Shown: piece by piece, positions 1 through 9,902 of the stretch
How positions within the stretch are numbered: the stretch's first letter is position 1
Layout: the number at the start of each line of letters is the position of its first letter
Source of the DNA: an uncultured Prevotella sp.
GTDB taxonomy: Bacteria; Bacteroidota; Bacteroidia; Bacteroidales; Bacteroidaceae
DNA length: 64,000 nt
Assembly (NCBI GenBank): GCA_900316015.1
Contig: ONBG01000001.1
Location: forward strand, 124,001 to 188,000
Direction: 5' to 3'
Program-made: the position numbers and the translations under genes
Notes under the pieces: generated by a model
What the model was told of the DNA's origin: nothing
Database searches by the model: none
Seen by the model: the letters and a program-made list of their open reading frames with translations, nothing else

Positions 1-2340
1 GAGGAGTACCAAAGCGATACGATGGCTTTCAACTTCAAGACGAAGAAAGGACTGATCGAGAACGTGTACACACAGCAGGAAGATGGATACTTGCGGAGTC
101 AGCTCTCCAAGCGAAACGACAATGGGGATATCTACCTTCAGCATGGCAGGTACACAACTTGCGACAAGGACCATCCTGATTTCTACATTGCCTTGTCACG
201 CGCAAAGGTGCGACCGGGCAAGGACGTTGTCTTCGGGCCTGCCTATCTCGTGGTGGCTGACGTGCCCTTGCCATTCGCGATCCCCTATGGCTTTTTCCCC
301 TTTACGAAAAGTTACAGCAGCGGTTTCATCATGCCCAGCTATGGCGATGAGAACAGCCGTGGGTTCTACTTGAAAGATGGCGGTTACTATTTCGCCTTGA
401 GTGACAGGATGGACTTAAAGCTCTTGGGCGAGATCTATACCAAGGGATCGTGGGGAATTTCTGCAGCCAGCAATTACAAAACGAGATACCGCTATTCTGG
501 AACGTTCTTCTTCAGTTACCAGGACACCAAGACGGGCGACAAGGGTATGCCCGATTATTCCTCACAAGAGAGCTTCAAGGTGCAGTGGAGCCATCGACAG
601 GATTCCAAGGCCAATCCGTTCAGCTCCCTTTCTGCCAGTGTCAACTTCGCGACGACTGCCTATGAGCGAAACAACCTGAACAGCATGTACAACCCACAGA
701 CGATGACGCAGAGTACGCGTACATCCTCTGTCAGCTATAGCACGACATTCTCCAGCATTGGGATGTCCCTCAGCTCTACTGCCAACCTGTCGCAAAACAT
801 GCGCGACTCGAGCCTCGCCATGACATTGCCCGACCTGAACATATCCATCAGTCGGTTCTATCCTTTCCGCAGGAAAAATGCTGTGGGTAAGGAGAAATGG
901 TATGAGAAAATCTCCATGAGCTATACAGGACAGTTCTCCAATTCTATCAGCACAAAGGAAAACCAGTTCTTCCATTCCAGCCTGATCAAGGATTGGAAGA
1001 ACGGATTCCAGCATAGCATTCCCATCAATGCCAGCTTTACCTTGTTCGATTATATCAACATTACCCCTCAGTTCAGCCTGACCGACAGGATGTATACGAA
1101 TAAGGTGACCAGGTCGTGGAATGCAGCCAGACAAGTGGAGGTAGCCGACACGACCTATGGATTCCACAATATCTATAACTGGAACATGAGCCTGACGGCG
1201 AGCACGAAGCTCTATGGTACCTATATCCCGAACAGAAAGATCTTTGGGGACAAGATCCAGGCCATCCGCCACGTGATCACGCCACAGATCTCTTATAGCT
1301 ATGCGCCAGACTTCGGGACTGCCCATTATGGATATTGGACCACTTACCAGAAAACAGATGCCGAGGGCAATGTGTCTATGGTGGAGTATTCCCCGTATTC
1401 CGACGGCATGTACGGCGTGCCCGGCAAGGGAAAGACGGGAAGCATCAGTTGGGATATCTCCAATAACTTGGAGATGAAGGTGAAAACGGACAACGACTCC
1501 ATCAAGAAGATCAGCCTAATCGATGAGCTGGGCTTAGCCATGTCGTATAATACCGCGGCTAAGTCGCACCCCTTGAGCAACCTGACGATGCGCATCCGCT
1601 TGAAGTGGTGGAAACATTACACCTTTAACATGAATGCGGTGTTTGCCTCATACGCCTACGAGTTAGATAAGAACGGTACTCCTTACGTGGGTGAGCACAC
1701 GGAATGGGGAAAGGGACGGTTCGGACGCTTCCAGGGCTTCTCCCAGAACTTCTCCTTCACGTTGAATCCCGATCAAATCAAGAAATGGTTTGGGGGAGGC
1801 GACCGTGATGACGACAAAGATAAGTCGAAACGCAATAGCTCTGATGACGAAGGCGTAGACACAGATATAGAAAGCAATGTCGACGACGAAATGATTGAAG
1901 GTCAGCGCAGTGCCAAAAAACAAGACAGTGGGGGCAAGGCTGCCACGGATGCAGATGGCTACATGAAGTTCTCCATGCCTTGGTCGTTGTCTATCGGCTA
2001 TGGCATCACGATGCGAGAGAATACAAGTGGGAAGTTCAATGAGAAGTCGATGCGCTATCCTTATAAGTTCTCGCAAACCCTGAACTTCAGTGGCAACATC
2101 CAGATCAGTGACGGATGGAACATCAGTTTCTCATCTGGCTATGACTTCGACAACCATTCCATGTCAATGACAACCGCCTCCTTGCAGCGCGACCTACACT
2201 GTTTCAACATGAGTTGTCAGGTAGTTCTGGCTCCTTATACGAGTTATAATTTCACGTTCAGGTGCAATGCAAGCACCTTGACCGATGCCTTGAAATATGA
2301 CAAGCGCAGTGGGGTCAGCAATGCCGTCAGTTGGTATTAG
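1..2340 (+). CDS. LptD-like outer-membrane LPS assembly protein, 5' end missing
   Basis: The frame is open from base 1, so the N-terminus lies outside the window; the first ATG inside it (22) is internal. What remains is about 780 residues of a large outer-membrane protein. A lipid-transport type segment with VFGPAYLVVADVPLPFAIPY and PFTKSYSSGFIMPSYGDENS is typical of Bacteroidetes LptD/OstA-like proteins, and the rest is a long run of alternating polar/aromatic beta strands expected for the barrel. LptD inserts lipopolysaccharide into the outer leaflet. A charged, Asp/Lys/Ser-rich loop at about residues 600-640 of the visible part is probably a surface or periplasmic loop. The protein ends in SNAVSWY, with a C-terminal aromatic as in many barrel proteins. 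The family call rests on recognised motifs; essentiality and partners are inferred from LptD in general. Confidence 0.8.
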   Translation, partial: EEYQSDTMAFNFKTKKGLIENVYTQQEDGYLRSQLSKRNDNGDIYLQHGRYTTCDKDHPDFYIALSRAKVRPGKDVVFGPAYLVVADVPLPFAIPYGFFPFTKSYSSGFIMPSYGDENSRGFYLKDGGYYFALSDRMDLKLLGEIYTKGSWGISAASNYKTRYRYSGTFFFSYQDTKTGDKGMPDYSSQESFKVQWSHRQDSKANPFSSLSASVNFATTAYERNNLNSMYNPQTMTQSTRTSSVSYSTTFSSIGMSLSSTANLSQNMRDSSLAMTLPDLNISISRFYPFRRKNAVGKEKWYEKISMSYTGQFSNSISTKENQFFHSSLIKDWKNGFQHSIPINASFTLFDYINITPQFSLTDRMYTNKVTRSWNAARQVEVADTTYGFHNIYNWNMSLTASTKLYGTYIPNRKIFGDKIQAIRHVITPQISYSYAPDFGTAHYGYWTTYQKTDAEGNVSMVEYSPYSDGMYGVPGKGKTGSISWDISNNLEMKVKTDNDSIKKISLIDELGLAMSYNTAAKSHPLSNLTMRIRLKWWKHYTFNMNAVFASYAYELDKNGTPYVGEHTEWGKGRFGRFQGFSQNFSFTLNPDQIKKWFGGGDRDDDKDKSKRNSSDDEGVDTDIESNVDDEMIEGQRSAKKQDSGGKAATDADGYMKFSMPWSLSIGYGITMRENTSGKFNEKSMRYPYKFSQTLNFSGNIQISDGWNISFSSGYDFDNHSMSMTTASLQRDLHCFNMSCQVVLAPYTSYNFTFRCNASTLTDALKYDKRSGVSNAVSWY

Positions 2341-2368
2341 AAAGAAGAAGGATATAACGTAATATAGA

Positions 2369-3544
2369 ATGAAGAAACAAACACAAGCTATTCATGTTCC
2401 TTACAAGCGTCGGGATGCGTACGATGCGCTGAGCATGCCTGTTTACCATGCCGTTGCTTATGAATTTGACAATGCGCAAACCATGTCGGACGCTTTCTGT
2501 GGCAGGATTGACGCGCCCGACTATTCCCGTACGGAGAACCCTACTGTCACCAATTTCGAGCAGAGGGTGAAGGCCCTCACCGGTGCGAAGGATGTCATCG
2601 CCGTCAACTCAGGTATGGCAGCTATCAGCAATACCATGTTGGCCCTGACGGCTCAGGGGAAGAACGTGGTCACATCGCGCCATCTCTTCGGGAATACGTT
2701 TACGCTGTTGGTACAGTCGCTGCGCCGTTTCGGCGTCTCTGCACGTCTGTGCGACCTGACCCATCCTGAGGAAGTACGCGCCGCGATTGATGATAATACG
2801 AGTTGTATCTTCTTGGAGATTATTACCAATCCTCAGATGGAGGTAGCTGACTTGCGGGCGATCGCCGCGATTGCTCATGAACAGCACGTTCCCGTGGTGG
2901 CAGATACCACGACCATTCCTTTTACCCAGTTCTCTGCGAAGGACTTAGGCGTGGACATAGAGGTGGTGTCGAGTACGAAATACGTGAGCGGAGGTGCAAC
3001 TTCCCTGGGTGGACTGATCATCGACTATGGCACGTTCAGAGGGTTCGATGAGTTGGTCAGGGGAGAGATGTTGTTCAATTTTGGCGCTTATATGACCCCG
3101 CAGGTGGCATTCATGCAGACCATTGGCCTGGAGACCTTGGACGCACGCTACCGCGTACAGTCTGCCAATGCCTTGAACCTTGCGAAGAAATTGACGACCC
3201 TTCCTAAGGTCAAGAGGGTCAACTATGTCGGCTTGGAGGATAATCCTTATCATGAACTTGCCCAAAGGCAGTTCGGCCCGACGGCAGGGGCGATGGTCTG
3301 CATGGACTTAGAGGACAGGGATGCCTGCTTCGACTTTATCGATCGTCTGAAACTAATCCATCGGGCGACAAACCTCTTTGATAACCGGACCCTTGCCATC
3401 CACCCGGCAAGCACCATCTTCGGCCTGTTCTCTGCCAAACAGAAGGAGCGCATGGATGTGTTGGAGACGACCATCCGGTTGAGCATCGGCCTGGAAGACG
3501 TGGATGATTTGTTTGATGATATTAAACAAGCTTTAGGCTATTGA
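2369..3544 (+). CDS. Cys/Met-metabolism PLP enzyme (MetY / methionine gamma-lyase / cystathionine gamma-synthase type)
   Basis: A 391-residue trans-sulfuration-family enzyme of normal length. The PLP-binding lysine is K204 in SSTKYVSGG. The N-terminal YSRTENPTV and the glycine-containing phosphate-binding segment around AVNSGMAAI are also family hallmarks. Members make or break C-S bonds in homocysteine, cystathionine or methionine; sequence alone does not separate O-acetylhomoserine sulfhydrylase, methionine gamma-lyase and cystathionine gamma-synthase. The gene lies only 4 nt ahead of a PatB/MalY-type C-S lyase, so the pair is probably one transcript for sulfur amino-acid metabolism. It starts 28 nt after the LptD-like gene, so it may share that transcript. 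Confidence 0.85.
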   Translation: MKKQTQAIHVPYKRRDAYDALSMPVYHAVAYEFDNAQTMSDAFCGRIDAPDYSRTENPTVTNFEQRVKALTGAKDVIAVNSGMAAISNTMLALTAQGKNVVTSRHLFGNTFTLLVQSLRRFGVSARLCDLTHPEEVRAAIDDNTSCIFLEIITNPQMEVADLRAIAAIAHEQHVPVVADTTTIPFTQFSAKDLGVDIEVVSSTKYVSGGATSLGGLIIDYGTFRGFDELVRGEMLFNFGAYMTPQVAFMQTIGLETLDARYRVQSANALNLAKKLTTLPKVKRVNYVGLEDNPYHELAQRQFGPTAGAMVCMDLEDRDACFDFIDRLKLIHRATNLFDNRTLAIHPASTIFGLFSAKQKERMDVLETTIRLSIGLEDVDDLFDDIKQALGY

Positions 3545-3548
3545 CAAG

Positions 3549-4739
3549 ATGATAGACAAGAAATATGATTTTGATACCGTGATCGAGCGGAAAGGGTCTG
3601 GCGACCTGATGCATGAAGCCCTGTTGCCCCGATGGGGAAGGGATGACTTGCTGCCGATGTGGGTGGCTGACATGGACTTTGCCACTCCTGATTTTGTGGT
3701 GGATGCTCTGAAGAAGAGAATGGAGCATCCGATCTTTGGCTATACCGTCACACCGGATGATTACTGGTCGTCGATCATGGATTGGCTCAAGGATCGCCAT
3801 CAATGGGATGTCCAGCGTGACTGGCTGCGCTTTATCCCGGGCATTGTGAAAGGCATCGGGATGGTGGTGAACGTGTTCACACAGCCAGGAGAGAAGGTCA
3901 TCATCCAGCCTCCGGTCTACCATCCTTTCCGGATAACCCCACAAGGCAATGGCAGGGAAGTGGTGTGGAATCCCCTGATCCTGCGCGAGGACGGGTCATA
4001 CGAGATGGATTTCGAGAACCTGGAGAAGGTGTGCGATGACCAATGCCGGATCCTGATCCTTTCTAATCCCCATAACCCGGCAGGCATCGTCTGGCCGAGG
4101 CAGACCCTGGAACGGCTTGCTGACTTCTGCTATGACCACCATTTGTTGGTGATCTCGGATGAGATCCATTGCGACATGGCTTTGTTCGGTCATCAGCATA
4201 TTCCTTTCGCAACCGTTTCCGACAAGGCAGCGCAGATCTCCATCACCTTTGGTGCCCCAACCAAGGTGTTCAACATGGCAGGGATCGTCAGTTCCTATTG
4301 CATCGTTCCCAATGCGACACTCCGTCAGAAATTCTTCGGTTGGCTGTCTGCCAACGAGTTTGACGAGCCGACGCTCTTCGCTCCCATCGCCACGATGGCG
4401 GCTTATCGGCAGGGGAACGACTGGCGAAAGCAGATGTTGAAGTACGTAGAGGGCAACATCCTTTTCGTCGAAGAGTATTGCAAGCAATACATACCCGGGG
4501 TCCGTCCCCTTCGCCCACAAGCCAGTTTCCTGATTTGGTTGAACTGCAGGGACCTGCATCTGACCCATGATGAGCTGCAGGACCTGTTCATCGACAAGGC
4601 CCACTTGGCATTGAACGATGGCGAGATGTTCGGACCCGGTGGACAGGGATTCATGCGATTGAATGTCGGTTGCCCAAGAAGCATCGTGCAACAGGGCATG
4701 GAACAATTGCGGGATGCTGTTGCCCAGTTGGACAAATAG
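3549..4739 (+). CDS. PatB/MalY-type aminotransferase, probable cystathionine beta-lyase
   Basis: A 396-residue fold-type I PLP protein. It shows LPMWVADMDF near the N-terminus, NPHNPAG, SDEIHCDM and the Schiff-base lysine K239 in FGAPTKVFNMAG, the typical set for the MalY/PatB subgroup. These enzymes cleave cystathionine or cysteine to release pyruvate and ammonia; in some bacteria they have regulatory side roles. The start ATG lies 4 nt after the upstream PLP gene, which supports co-transcription and a shared cysteine/methionine pathway. The 3' end faces the convergent GH28 gene 61 nt away; I saw no clear terminator hairpin between them. Confidence 0.87.
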   Translation: MIDKKYDFDTVIERKGSGDLMHEALLPRWGRDDLLPMWVADMDFATPDFVVDALKKRMEHPIFGYTVTPDDYWSSIMDWLKDRHQWDVQRDWLRFIPGIVKGIGMVVNVFTQPGEKVIIQPPVYHPFRITPQGNGREVVWNPLILREDGSYEMDFENLEKVCDDQCRILILSNPHNPAGIVWPRQTLERLADFCYDHHLLVISDEIHCDMALFGHQHIPFATVSDKAAQISITFGAPTKVFNMAGIVSSYCIVPNATLRQKFFGWLSANEFDEPTLFAPIATMAAYRQGNDWRKQMLKYVEGNILFVEEYCKQYIPGVRPLRPQASFLIWLNCRDLHLTHDELQDLFIDKAHLALNDGEMFGPGGQGFMRLNVGCPRSIVQQGMEQLRDAVAQLDK

Positions 4740-4800
4740 AGACCGTGAGCACTGTCATAGAGATCGGCAAGCGGCATGTTGGGTAAAGATCTGCATTATG

Positions 4801-6216
4801 TCATTCCTTAGGGAACACGTTGATCAGCCGGGAGTTGAACACATCATCCAGCACCACTGCCTTTCTCCCATCACGCTTTTGGGTCTCGAAGCGTATGTCG
4901 GTGAGGTACAAGCCGTCAACATGCCGTGCATAGAGTCCGTAAGCGGGAGTGGGACCTGCCCAGCGTGGCTCAGGATAGTTGGTCGACTGCTCCCGGTAGA
5001 CCTTTCCTTTCTGCCATGGTTCGCCACCACCACGGTATTGTACGTAAATATTGCTGAGAGATATGTTCTTCAGTGGATAGTTGGGCATGCCAGTGACGAT
5101 GATCCCTGCCAGTGAATCAGCATCCGTGGCGATGACATTGCTGATCTTGATGTTGCCGCCGTATGACACATCTGTACGCTCCTTGGGTCCACGATTGCGG
5201 CAACCGGTCGTTATATAGATAGGATAATGGTGGACATGGCTCATGGTAATGTTGTTGACTACAATGTTTTCCATCCTGCCCTGATCAACTTCTTCAAATG
5301 CCAGTCCACTGCTCCACAGGCAGGAGCAGTTGTTGATGGCAATGTCGCGATAGCCACCGTTCGATTCTGTGCCCAGCTTGATGCGTCCGCACACCCAGTT
5401 GACCTTCTCCGGAACCTTCGTGCCATCGAGCAACGTGCCCAGCTTGAAGCCCGTCACGGTACAGTTAGTTACCAATACGTGCTCAGTCACGACAGGTTTC
5501 TTCAGTGCATACGAACTTTTCAGTACGATGGCATCGTCATGGGGCGTGTTGACTATCGTGTTCGATACCCTTACAAACTTGCAGCAGTCTATGTCGATAC
5601 CGTCACGGTTGGTATCAATGGTGACGTTGTCAATGGTTACCATCTCGCAGCCAGTGGCAATGATTGCGAAATGTCCGCCACGGAAGATGGTGACATCCCT
5701 GATCAGCACGTTGCTGCACCGTTTCAGGGCTATCGACTTGTCACCCGTTCCTATGCTGCCTCCCTGCACATTGCCCGCTTTCTCCGTGTCGTTCCTTGTC
5801 AGCCCGTCACCGTCTATCATCCCCCTGCCTGTGATGCTCATGTTGTGTTGCCCATCAGCCCATATCAGCGAGTTGTGGAAATAGGTGTGACCGCCATCTT
5901 GGTACTCGGGAAAGCCAAACGGCTCGCTCTCGTCATAGGCATTCATCGAGGCAGGTGCAGCAATGATTTTAGCCCCTGCCTCCAAATGTAATTCTATGTT
6001 GCTCTTCATGCGGATGCTGCCGCAAAGGTATGTGCCAGCAGGAACAGTAACCAGTCCTCCTCCTTGCTTGACAGCAGTGTCAATCGCCGCGTTTATCGCT
6101 CCGTTGTCGAGCGTCTTGCCGTCACCTTTCGCACCATAGTCACGCACGTTGAAAGAAGCGAATGTATATTCGCAAAGTGCCATCAGGCAAATGATGCATA
6201 TAATCGTCTTTTTCAT
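4801..6216 (-). CDS. GH28-family glycoside hydrolase (polygalacturonase-like), PUL
   Basis: A secreted 471-residue right-handed beta-helix enzyme and the last gene of the PUL. A type I signal peptide (MKKTIICIICLMALCEYTFA) is followed by the pectin-lyase-fold start FNVRDYGAKGDGKTLD. GH28 active-site motifs are visible: NRDGIDID (D205, D208), the paired aspartates D227-D228 in HDDAIVLK, and RIK with K280. The usual GHG histidine motif is not obvious: the corresponding stretch reads GFKLGTLLDG. This suggests a subgroup acting on something other than plain homogalacturonan, for example an exo-acting rhamnogalacturonan or galacturonide enzyme. The gene lies 12 nt downstream of the GH42 gene in the same operon. 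Substrate is inferred from context. Confidence 0.85.
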   Translation of the reverse strand: MKKTIICIICLMALCEYTFASFNVRDYGAKGDGKTLDNGAINAAIDTAVKQGGGLVTVPAGTYLCGSIRMKSNIELHLEAGAKIIAAPASMNAYDESEPFGFPEYQDGGHTYFHNSLIWADGQHNMSITGRGMIDGDGLTRNDTEKAGNVQGGSIGTGDKSIALKRCSNVLIRDVTIFRGGHFAIIATGCEMVTIDNVTIDTNRDGIDIDCCKFVRVSNTIVNTPHDDAIVLKSSYALKKPVVTEHVLVTNCTVTGFKLGTLLDGTKVPEKVNWVCGRIKLGTESNGGYRDIAINNCSCLWSSGLAFEEVDQGRMENIVVNNITMSHVHHYPIYITTGCRNRGPKERTDVSYGGNIKISNVIATDADSLAGIIVTGMPNYPLKNISLSNIYVQYRGGGEPWQKGKVYREQSTNYPEPRWAGPTPAYGLYARHVDGLYLTDIRFETQKRDGRKAVVLDDVFNSRLINVFPKE

Positions 6217-6228
6217 TGTCAGTTCAGT

Positions 6229-8298
6229 TTATTTTTCTTCTCCTATGACTACTCCCCATGGTTCTATGTTGATCATAGCACCTTTTTTTAGCAGTTGGTT
6301 GTCGAGCAGCGATTTGCTGTCGGCAAAGGGATAGGCAACTCGCTTGGTCTCATACGAATAGTTGAAAACATAGTGAATCTTCTTTTCCTTGTCGTTCACA
6401 CCCGATCGTAATATCATTGGGAAATGGACACTCGTGTCAATGCCTTTTCTGCTTACTGCACGTGCCACGAGCTTCTGCAGCAGTTCTTGCGATGGCACGG
6501 TACCAATATATATAAGGTGTCCTTTTCCGTAACTGTTTTCCGTGATGCAAGGCCACTTACCGAAAAACTTGTGGTCGACGTAAGCGAGGGGTTGTGCTGT
6601 CGTGGGTTGTAAGAACTCCATCCAAGTGCTCACGCTGTTGTCGTTAGCGCCTATTCCATTTTCCTTTAGGTTCATCTTGTTGATGCTTGAGTATTCCTGG
6701 TAGGTGAAACCGCAGGCCTTGGCAAGTGGACCAGGGGCGAGTACCGGTCGTACGTCATCATCTTGGTCGCAGTATCCGCTCTTGTAGAGCATCACTACCT
6801 CACCGCCGTTCTTAACAAAATCAGAGATCTTCTTCAAAAGCTCATCAGTAGCCACGTAGAGAGATGGCACCACCAGGACATCATAGCGGGAGAAATCCTG
6901 CATTTGCGGTTTGTCAACCGACAGGATGTCGCACTCAATGTTTTGCTTGTAAAGAGCTTCATAGCACATATAGTCCTTATATTGCGCTCCATCACGCGTG
7001 TAAGGCATGAAGTCAAGGGCATGCTTCGAGTCGTGACTGAAAAGCATCGCCACCCGCGGCTGCTTCTTCAGGTTAACGAGCTTCGCGCCAATCCTGTCCA
7101 ATTCTTTCGCCCCTTTGGCAAACTCAGCATAGACACGGTTGTGCAACCCCTCATGTCCGAGGATGCCACGCCAGTAAGTTTCTTGGCCATAATGCAACGT
7201 TGCCCAATGCCAATACTCCACCATGTTGGCTCCTCCGGCAAGGAATGCGTACATATTCTGCCGCAACTGCCCATTGTAGGGCGGCCACTGGTCGCGTGAC
7301 GACCAGCCCGTACCTTGCGCGTTGGTCTCCGTGATGAGGAAGTTATGGTTCTTGCACACTGGGCGCATGAAGTCGGCTGCATATCCTATCCACATGCCGT
7401 CCTGTGCGTCCTGCATATTATAGTAGACGTTGATAGCGGGATACTCCATCTGTCGGAACGCCTCTACCTGGTCGATGTTGCAGAAGTTAGGCATGAAGCA
7501 ATGAGTGACAAACTGATCGGGACGCTTGTATTCGTTCACAATGTCCGCCTGCCAGTTCAGGAAGTCGGCAGTCACCTTGCGGTTCCATCTCTCCCACCAC
7601 AATTTGTAAGAAGGATTGGTAACACCCTTGCGGTCATAGAAATCCTCCCACGAGTTGATGTTCATACCCCAGTAGTTGAGTCCCCAGCGGTGGTTGAGTG
7701 AGTCAAGATTGTTGTTGAACGCTTTGCGGATATAGTCGCGGAAGCCCTCGAAATAGTCTGGGTTGTCAATGCCACGCGCTTCCACCTCGTTGTCTACCTG
7801 ATAGCCTATGATCGCAGGATGCTTAGCAAAATGCTCCATCATCTTACGGATCATGCGCTCGCAATATTGACGGTATGTGGCATTGTAGATGTCCATATTC
7901 TGGCGTATGCCATAATAGCTTTGGCGGTCGTCTATAGTATGTGACAGCACCTCAGGATGCTCCCGTGCCAGCCACGAGGGGATGGAGTAGGTGGGCGTTC
8001 CAAGGATCACCTTGATGCCTGCGGCATTGAGCTTGTCGAGAATGCGGTCCATCCAGGCAAACTCGAACTGCCCGTCGTGCGGCTCGAAGAGCGACCAGGT
8101 AGACTCACCGACGCGCACTACCGTCAGTCCAGCCTGTTTCATCAGTCTTATGTCCTCATCGAGACGGTCCGTGGGTGTGTACTCGCTGTAGTATGCCGCG
8201 CCATACAAGGGCTTGTCAAAGTGATACACTGTTTGATGGTCTGCATACGCTCCAATGGCAAATGCCAGCGCCATTGCTGCTATAATTGTTTTCTTCAT
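6229..8298 (-). CDS. GH42 beta-galactosidase, secreted, PUL
   Basis: A 689-residue GH42-type beta-galactosidase, the usual family length. The signal peptide is MKKTIIAAMALAFAIGAYA. The TIM barrel starts with YGAAYYSEYTPTDRLDEDI, and the predicted acid/base is E171 in QVDNEVE and the nucleophile E324 in LITETNAQ. An A4-type trimerisation domain (about 400-620, with VAMLFSHDSKHALDF) and a small C-terminal domain follow. GH42 enzymes remove terminal beta-galactose, some also alpha-L-arabinopyranose. No lipobox is present, so it is probably periplasmic and acts on imported oligosaccharides. It lies between GH30 and GH28 genes with gaps of 25 and 12 nt, so it is part of the operon. Confidence 0.93.
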   Translation of the reverse strand: MKKTIIAAMALAFAIGAYADHQTVYHFDKPLYGAAYYSEYTPTDRLDEDIRLMKQAGLTVVRVGESTWSLFEPHDGQFEFAWMDRILDKLNAAGIKVILGTPTYSIPSWLAREHPEVLSHTIDDRQSYYGIRQNMDIYNATYRQYCERMIRKMMEHFAKHPAIIGYQVDNEVEARGIDNPDYFEGFRDYIRKAFNNNLDSLNHRWGLNYWGMNINSWEDFYDRKGVTNPSYKLWWERWNRKVTADFLNWQADIVNEYKRPDQFVTHCFMPNFCNIDQVEAFRQMEYPAINVYYNMQDAQDGMWIGYAADFMRPVCKNHNFLITETNAQGTGWSSRDQWPPYNGQLRQNMYAFLAGGANMVEYWHWATLHYGQETYWRGILGHEGLHNRVYAEFAKGAKELDRIGAKLVNLKKQPRVAMLFSHDSKHALDFMPYTRDGAQYKDYMCYEALYKQNIECDILSVDKPQMQDFSRYDVLVVPSLYVATDELLKKISDFVKNGGEVVMLYKSGYCDQDDDVRPVLAPGPLAKACGFTYQEYSSINKMNLKENGIGANDNSVSTWMEFLQPTTAQPLAYVDHKFFGKWPCITENSYGKGHLIYIGTVPSQELLQKLVARAVSRKGIDTSVHFPMILRSGVNDKEKKIHYVFNYSYETKRVAYPFADSKSLLDNQLLKKGAMINIEPWGVVIGEEK

Positions 8299-8323
8299 AT
8301 CTTTAGGTTTTTATCGAGTCTCT

Positions 8324-9817
8324 TTATTCTACAAATGTATTGAAGGAATGCGGCTGAAGGATGACGTTAAGGTATTTGCTGCCAAGTCTTACACTACTAT
8401 TATGCTGGGTATCTGTGAAGTTGCCCATCATGACGATGTACTTCCCTTTGGACGTCTTGAAGACAATTACAGGCAGTCCCGCCTTTTCTTCCAAACTATT
8501 GTATGCAACCATACGGCTGCCTGGAGCGATGAAGTGAGAGAAATGCTTCACGGCATAATATTCCGGTGTATAGCGCAGCTGACGTGTTTTAGAGTCCACC
8601 TGCACCAGCGCGTTTTGCTTCCATCCCCATGGGCTTTCACCATGGTCTGCGAGGATGAAGTTCCAGATGTAGTATTCGTCGCAGCCCTTGCCGATATAGT
8701 CAGAGAGTAGGAAGAAGGTATGCTCGCCTGCCTTCCAATTCATTGACCCGTTGCCACACTCGCTCTCCGAGGATATCAGTTTCAGGTCGGGATAATTTTT
8801 CTTCATCGCCTCGAGGTTCTCCCTACCTTCCCACTGAAAACCGAGTCCCTTGACATTGTCCTTCAATTGGCTGACGATCTTCTCCACATAGTCCTGTCGG
8901 TTAGTGTTGAACGTTCCGAGATAGAGCTGCACATTGGGTTGCAACTTTTTAAGTGTCGGCGCAAGATACTGTTTATTGAATCGTATCGTGCCTTCTGCCG
9001 TCCATGCACAGCCGGGGTAAGGCGTGTAGGAGTAGGCTTCGTTTTGGTACATCACACGGTCTATCGTTACGCCCTGCTCCTTGTAAAGCTCGATGAAGCG
9101 GCAGAACATGTTGGCATAAGCCTGTAAGTAGCGTGGGTCTTGGATCATGAAGTTGTTGACAGCCAGCTTCTGTGGAAACTTTCCCTTTTGCTGCCCTGCC
9201 AACATCACCTCATTTGGGTCGGTGTCCAACGCGCCTTCGTAAAGAATATAATCCTGCTGTGGGTCGAGGTGATTATATTTGCTACTTCTGACGGGATAGT
9301 CGCCGTTGATCTTCATCCACGATGGCGGGCACCAAGGCGACATCCAAAACTTCAGATTGGGTTGATAACGTTGTGCCGCACGGATCAGAGGGATAATGTT
9401 GCGTTTGTCTCGCTCTATATTGAAGTAGCGCAATTGAAAGTCACCTGCCACCTCATCGCATGAGTACCATGAGCGAGAGTAGTCATTGGCATTCATCGAC
9501 AGCCGTCCGCGGGTAAACCGCAAGTCGCCGTTGGGCGAGAAGATGCGACTCATCACCTCCTCCTGCTCCGTACGCGACAGCATATTGAGCGCGTCCCAAT
9601 CAAGCTCGTTGAAGCATGTGCCCCAAGCCTGGAACTCCACGCCCTGCTCATCGCCGTTTACCACTAACATGGCGGTGCCTGCAGGCTTGCCGCTCAGTCC
9701 AGTCTTTTGTTCAGTCCAGAAATGGTTGTCCGTACTGCTTATCCAGCGTACCTTCTGTGCGAAGGAGGATAATGACATACACGTTAACGTTACTCCTAAA
9801 ATAATAATTCTTTTCAT
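8324..9817 (-). CDS. GH30-family glycoside hydrolase, secreted, PUL
   Basis: A 497-residue retaining enzyme with signal peptide MKRIIILGVTLTCMSLSSFA. The predicted acid/base is E260 in MYQNEAYSY and the nucleophile E351 in ISSESECG; FWMSPWCPPSWMK is a GH30 barrel signature. A C-terminal beta-sandwich occupies about residues 400-497, as in the family. GH30 includes beta-1,6-galactanases, beta-glucosidases, xylosidases and xylanases; I cannot assign a subfamily by eye. Beside a GH43_24-like exo-galactanase a role on beta-1,6-galactan side chains is plausible. The ATG is preceded by GGGAATC, and the same leader is found at the GH115 gene. Confidence 0.9.
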   Translation of the reverse strand: MKRIIILGVTLTCMSLSSFAQKVRWISSTDNHFWTEQKTGLSGKPAGTAMLVVNGDEQGVEFQAWGTCFNELDWDALNMLSRTEQEEVMSRIFSPNGDLRFTRGRLSMNANDYSRSWYSCDEVAGDFQLRYFNIERDKRNIIPLIRAAQRYQPNLKFWMSPWCPPSWMKINGDYPVRSSKYNHLDPQQDYILYEGALDTDPNEVMLAGQQKGKFPQKLAVNNFMIQDPRYLQAYANMFCRFIELYKEQGVTIDRVMYQNEAYSYTPYPGCAWTAEGTIRFNKQYLAPTLKKLQPNVQLYLGTFNTNRQDYVEKIVSQLKDNVKGLGFQWEGRENLEAMKKNYPDLKLISSESECGNGSMNWKAGEHTFFLLSDYIGKGCDEYYIWNFILADHGESPWGWKQNALVQVDSKTRQLRYTPEYYAVKHFSHFIAPGSRMVAYNSLEEKAGLPVIVFKTSKGKYIVMMGNFTDTQHNSSVRLGSKYLNVILQPHSFNTFVE

Positions 9818-9902
9818 GATTCCCAGTGTGAATGATCTGCTTGCAAACTAAACTCTTAATGCGTTATCAGCTGAATGGTAATCGTTCAAAAAGAAACAGC
9901 AT

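Noticed and set aside
562..1326. 254-codon open frame opposite the LptD-like gene
   Set aside because: It lies wholly antisense to a clear barrel protein, has no ribosome site or promoter box and resembles no known protein.
2341..2368. Possible SAM or cobalamin riboswitch before the sulfur amino-acid genes
   Set aside because: Only 28 nt separate the genes, too little for any riboswitch, and no conserved box is present.
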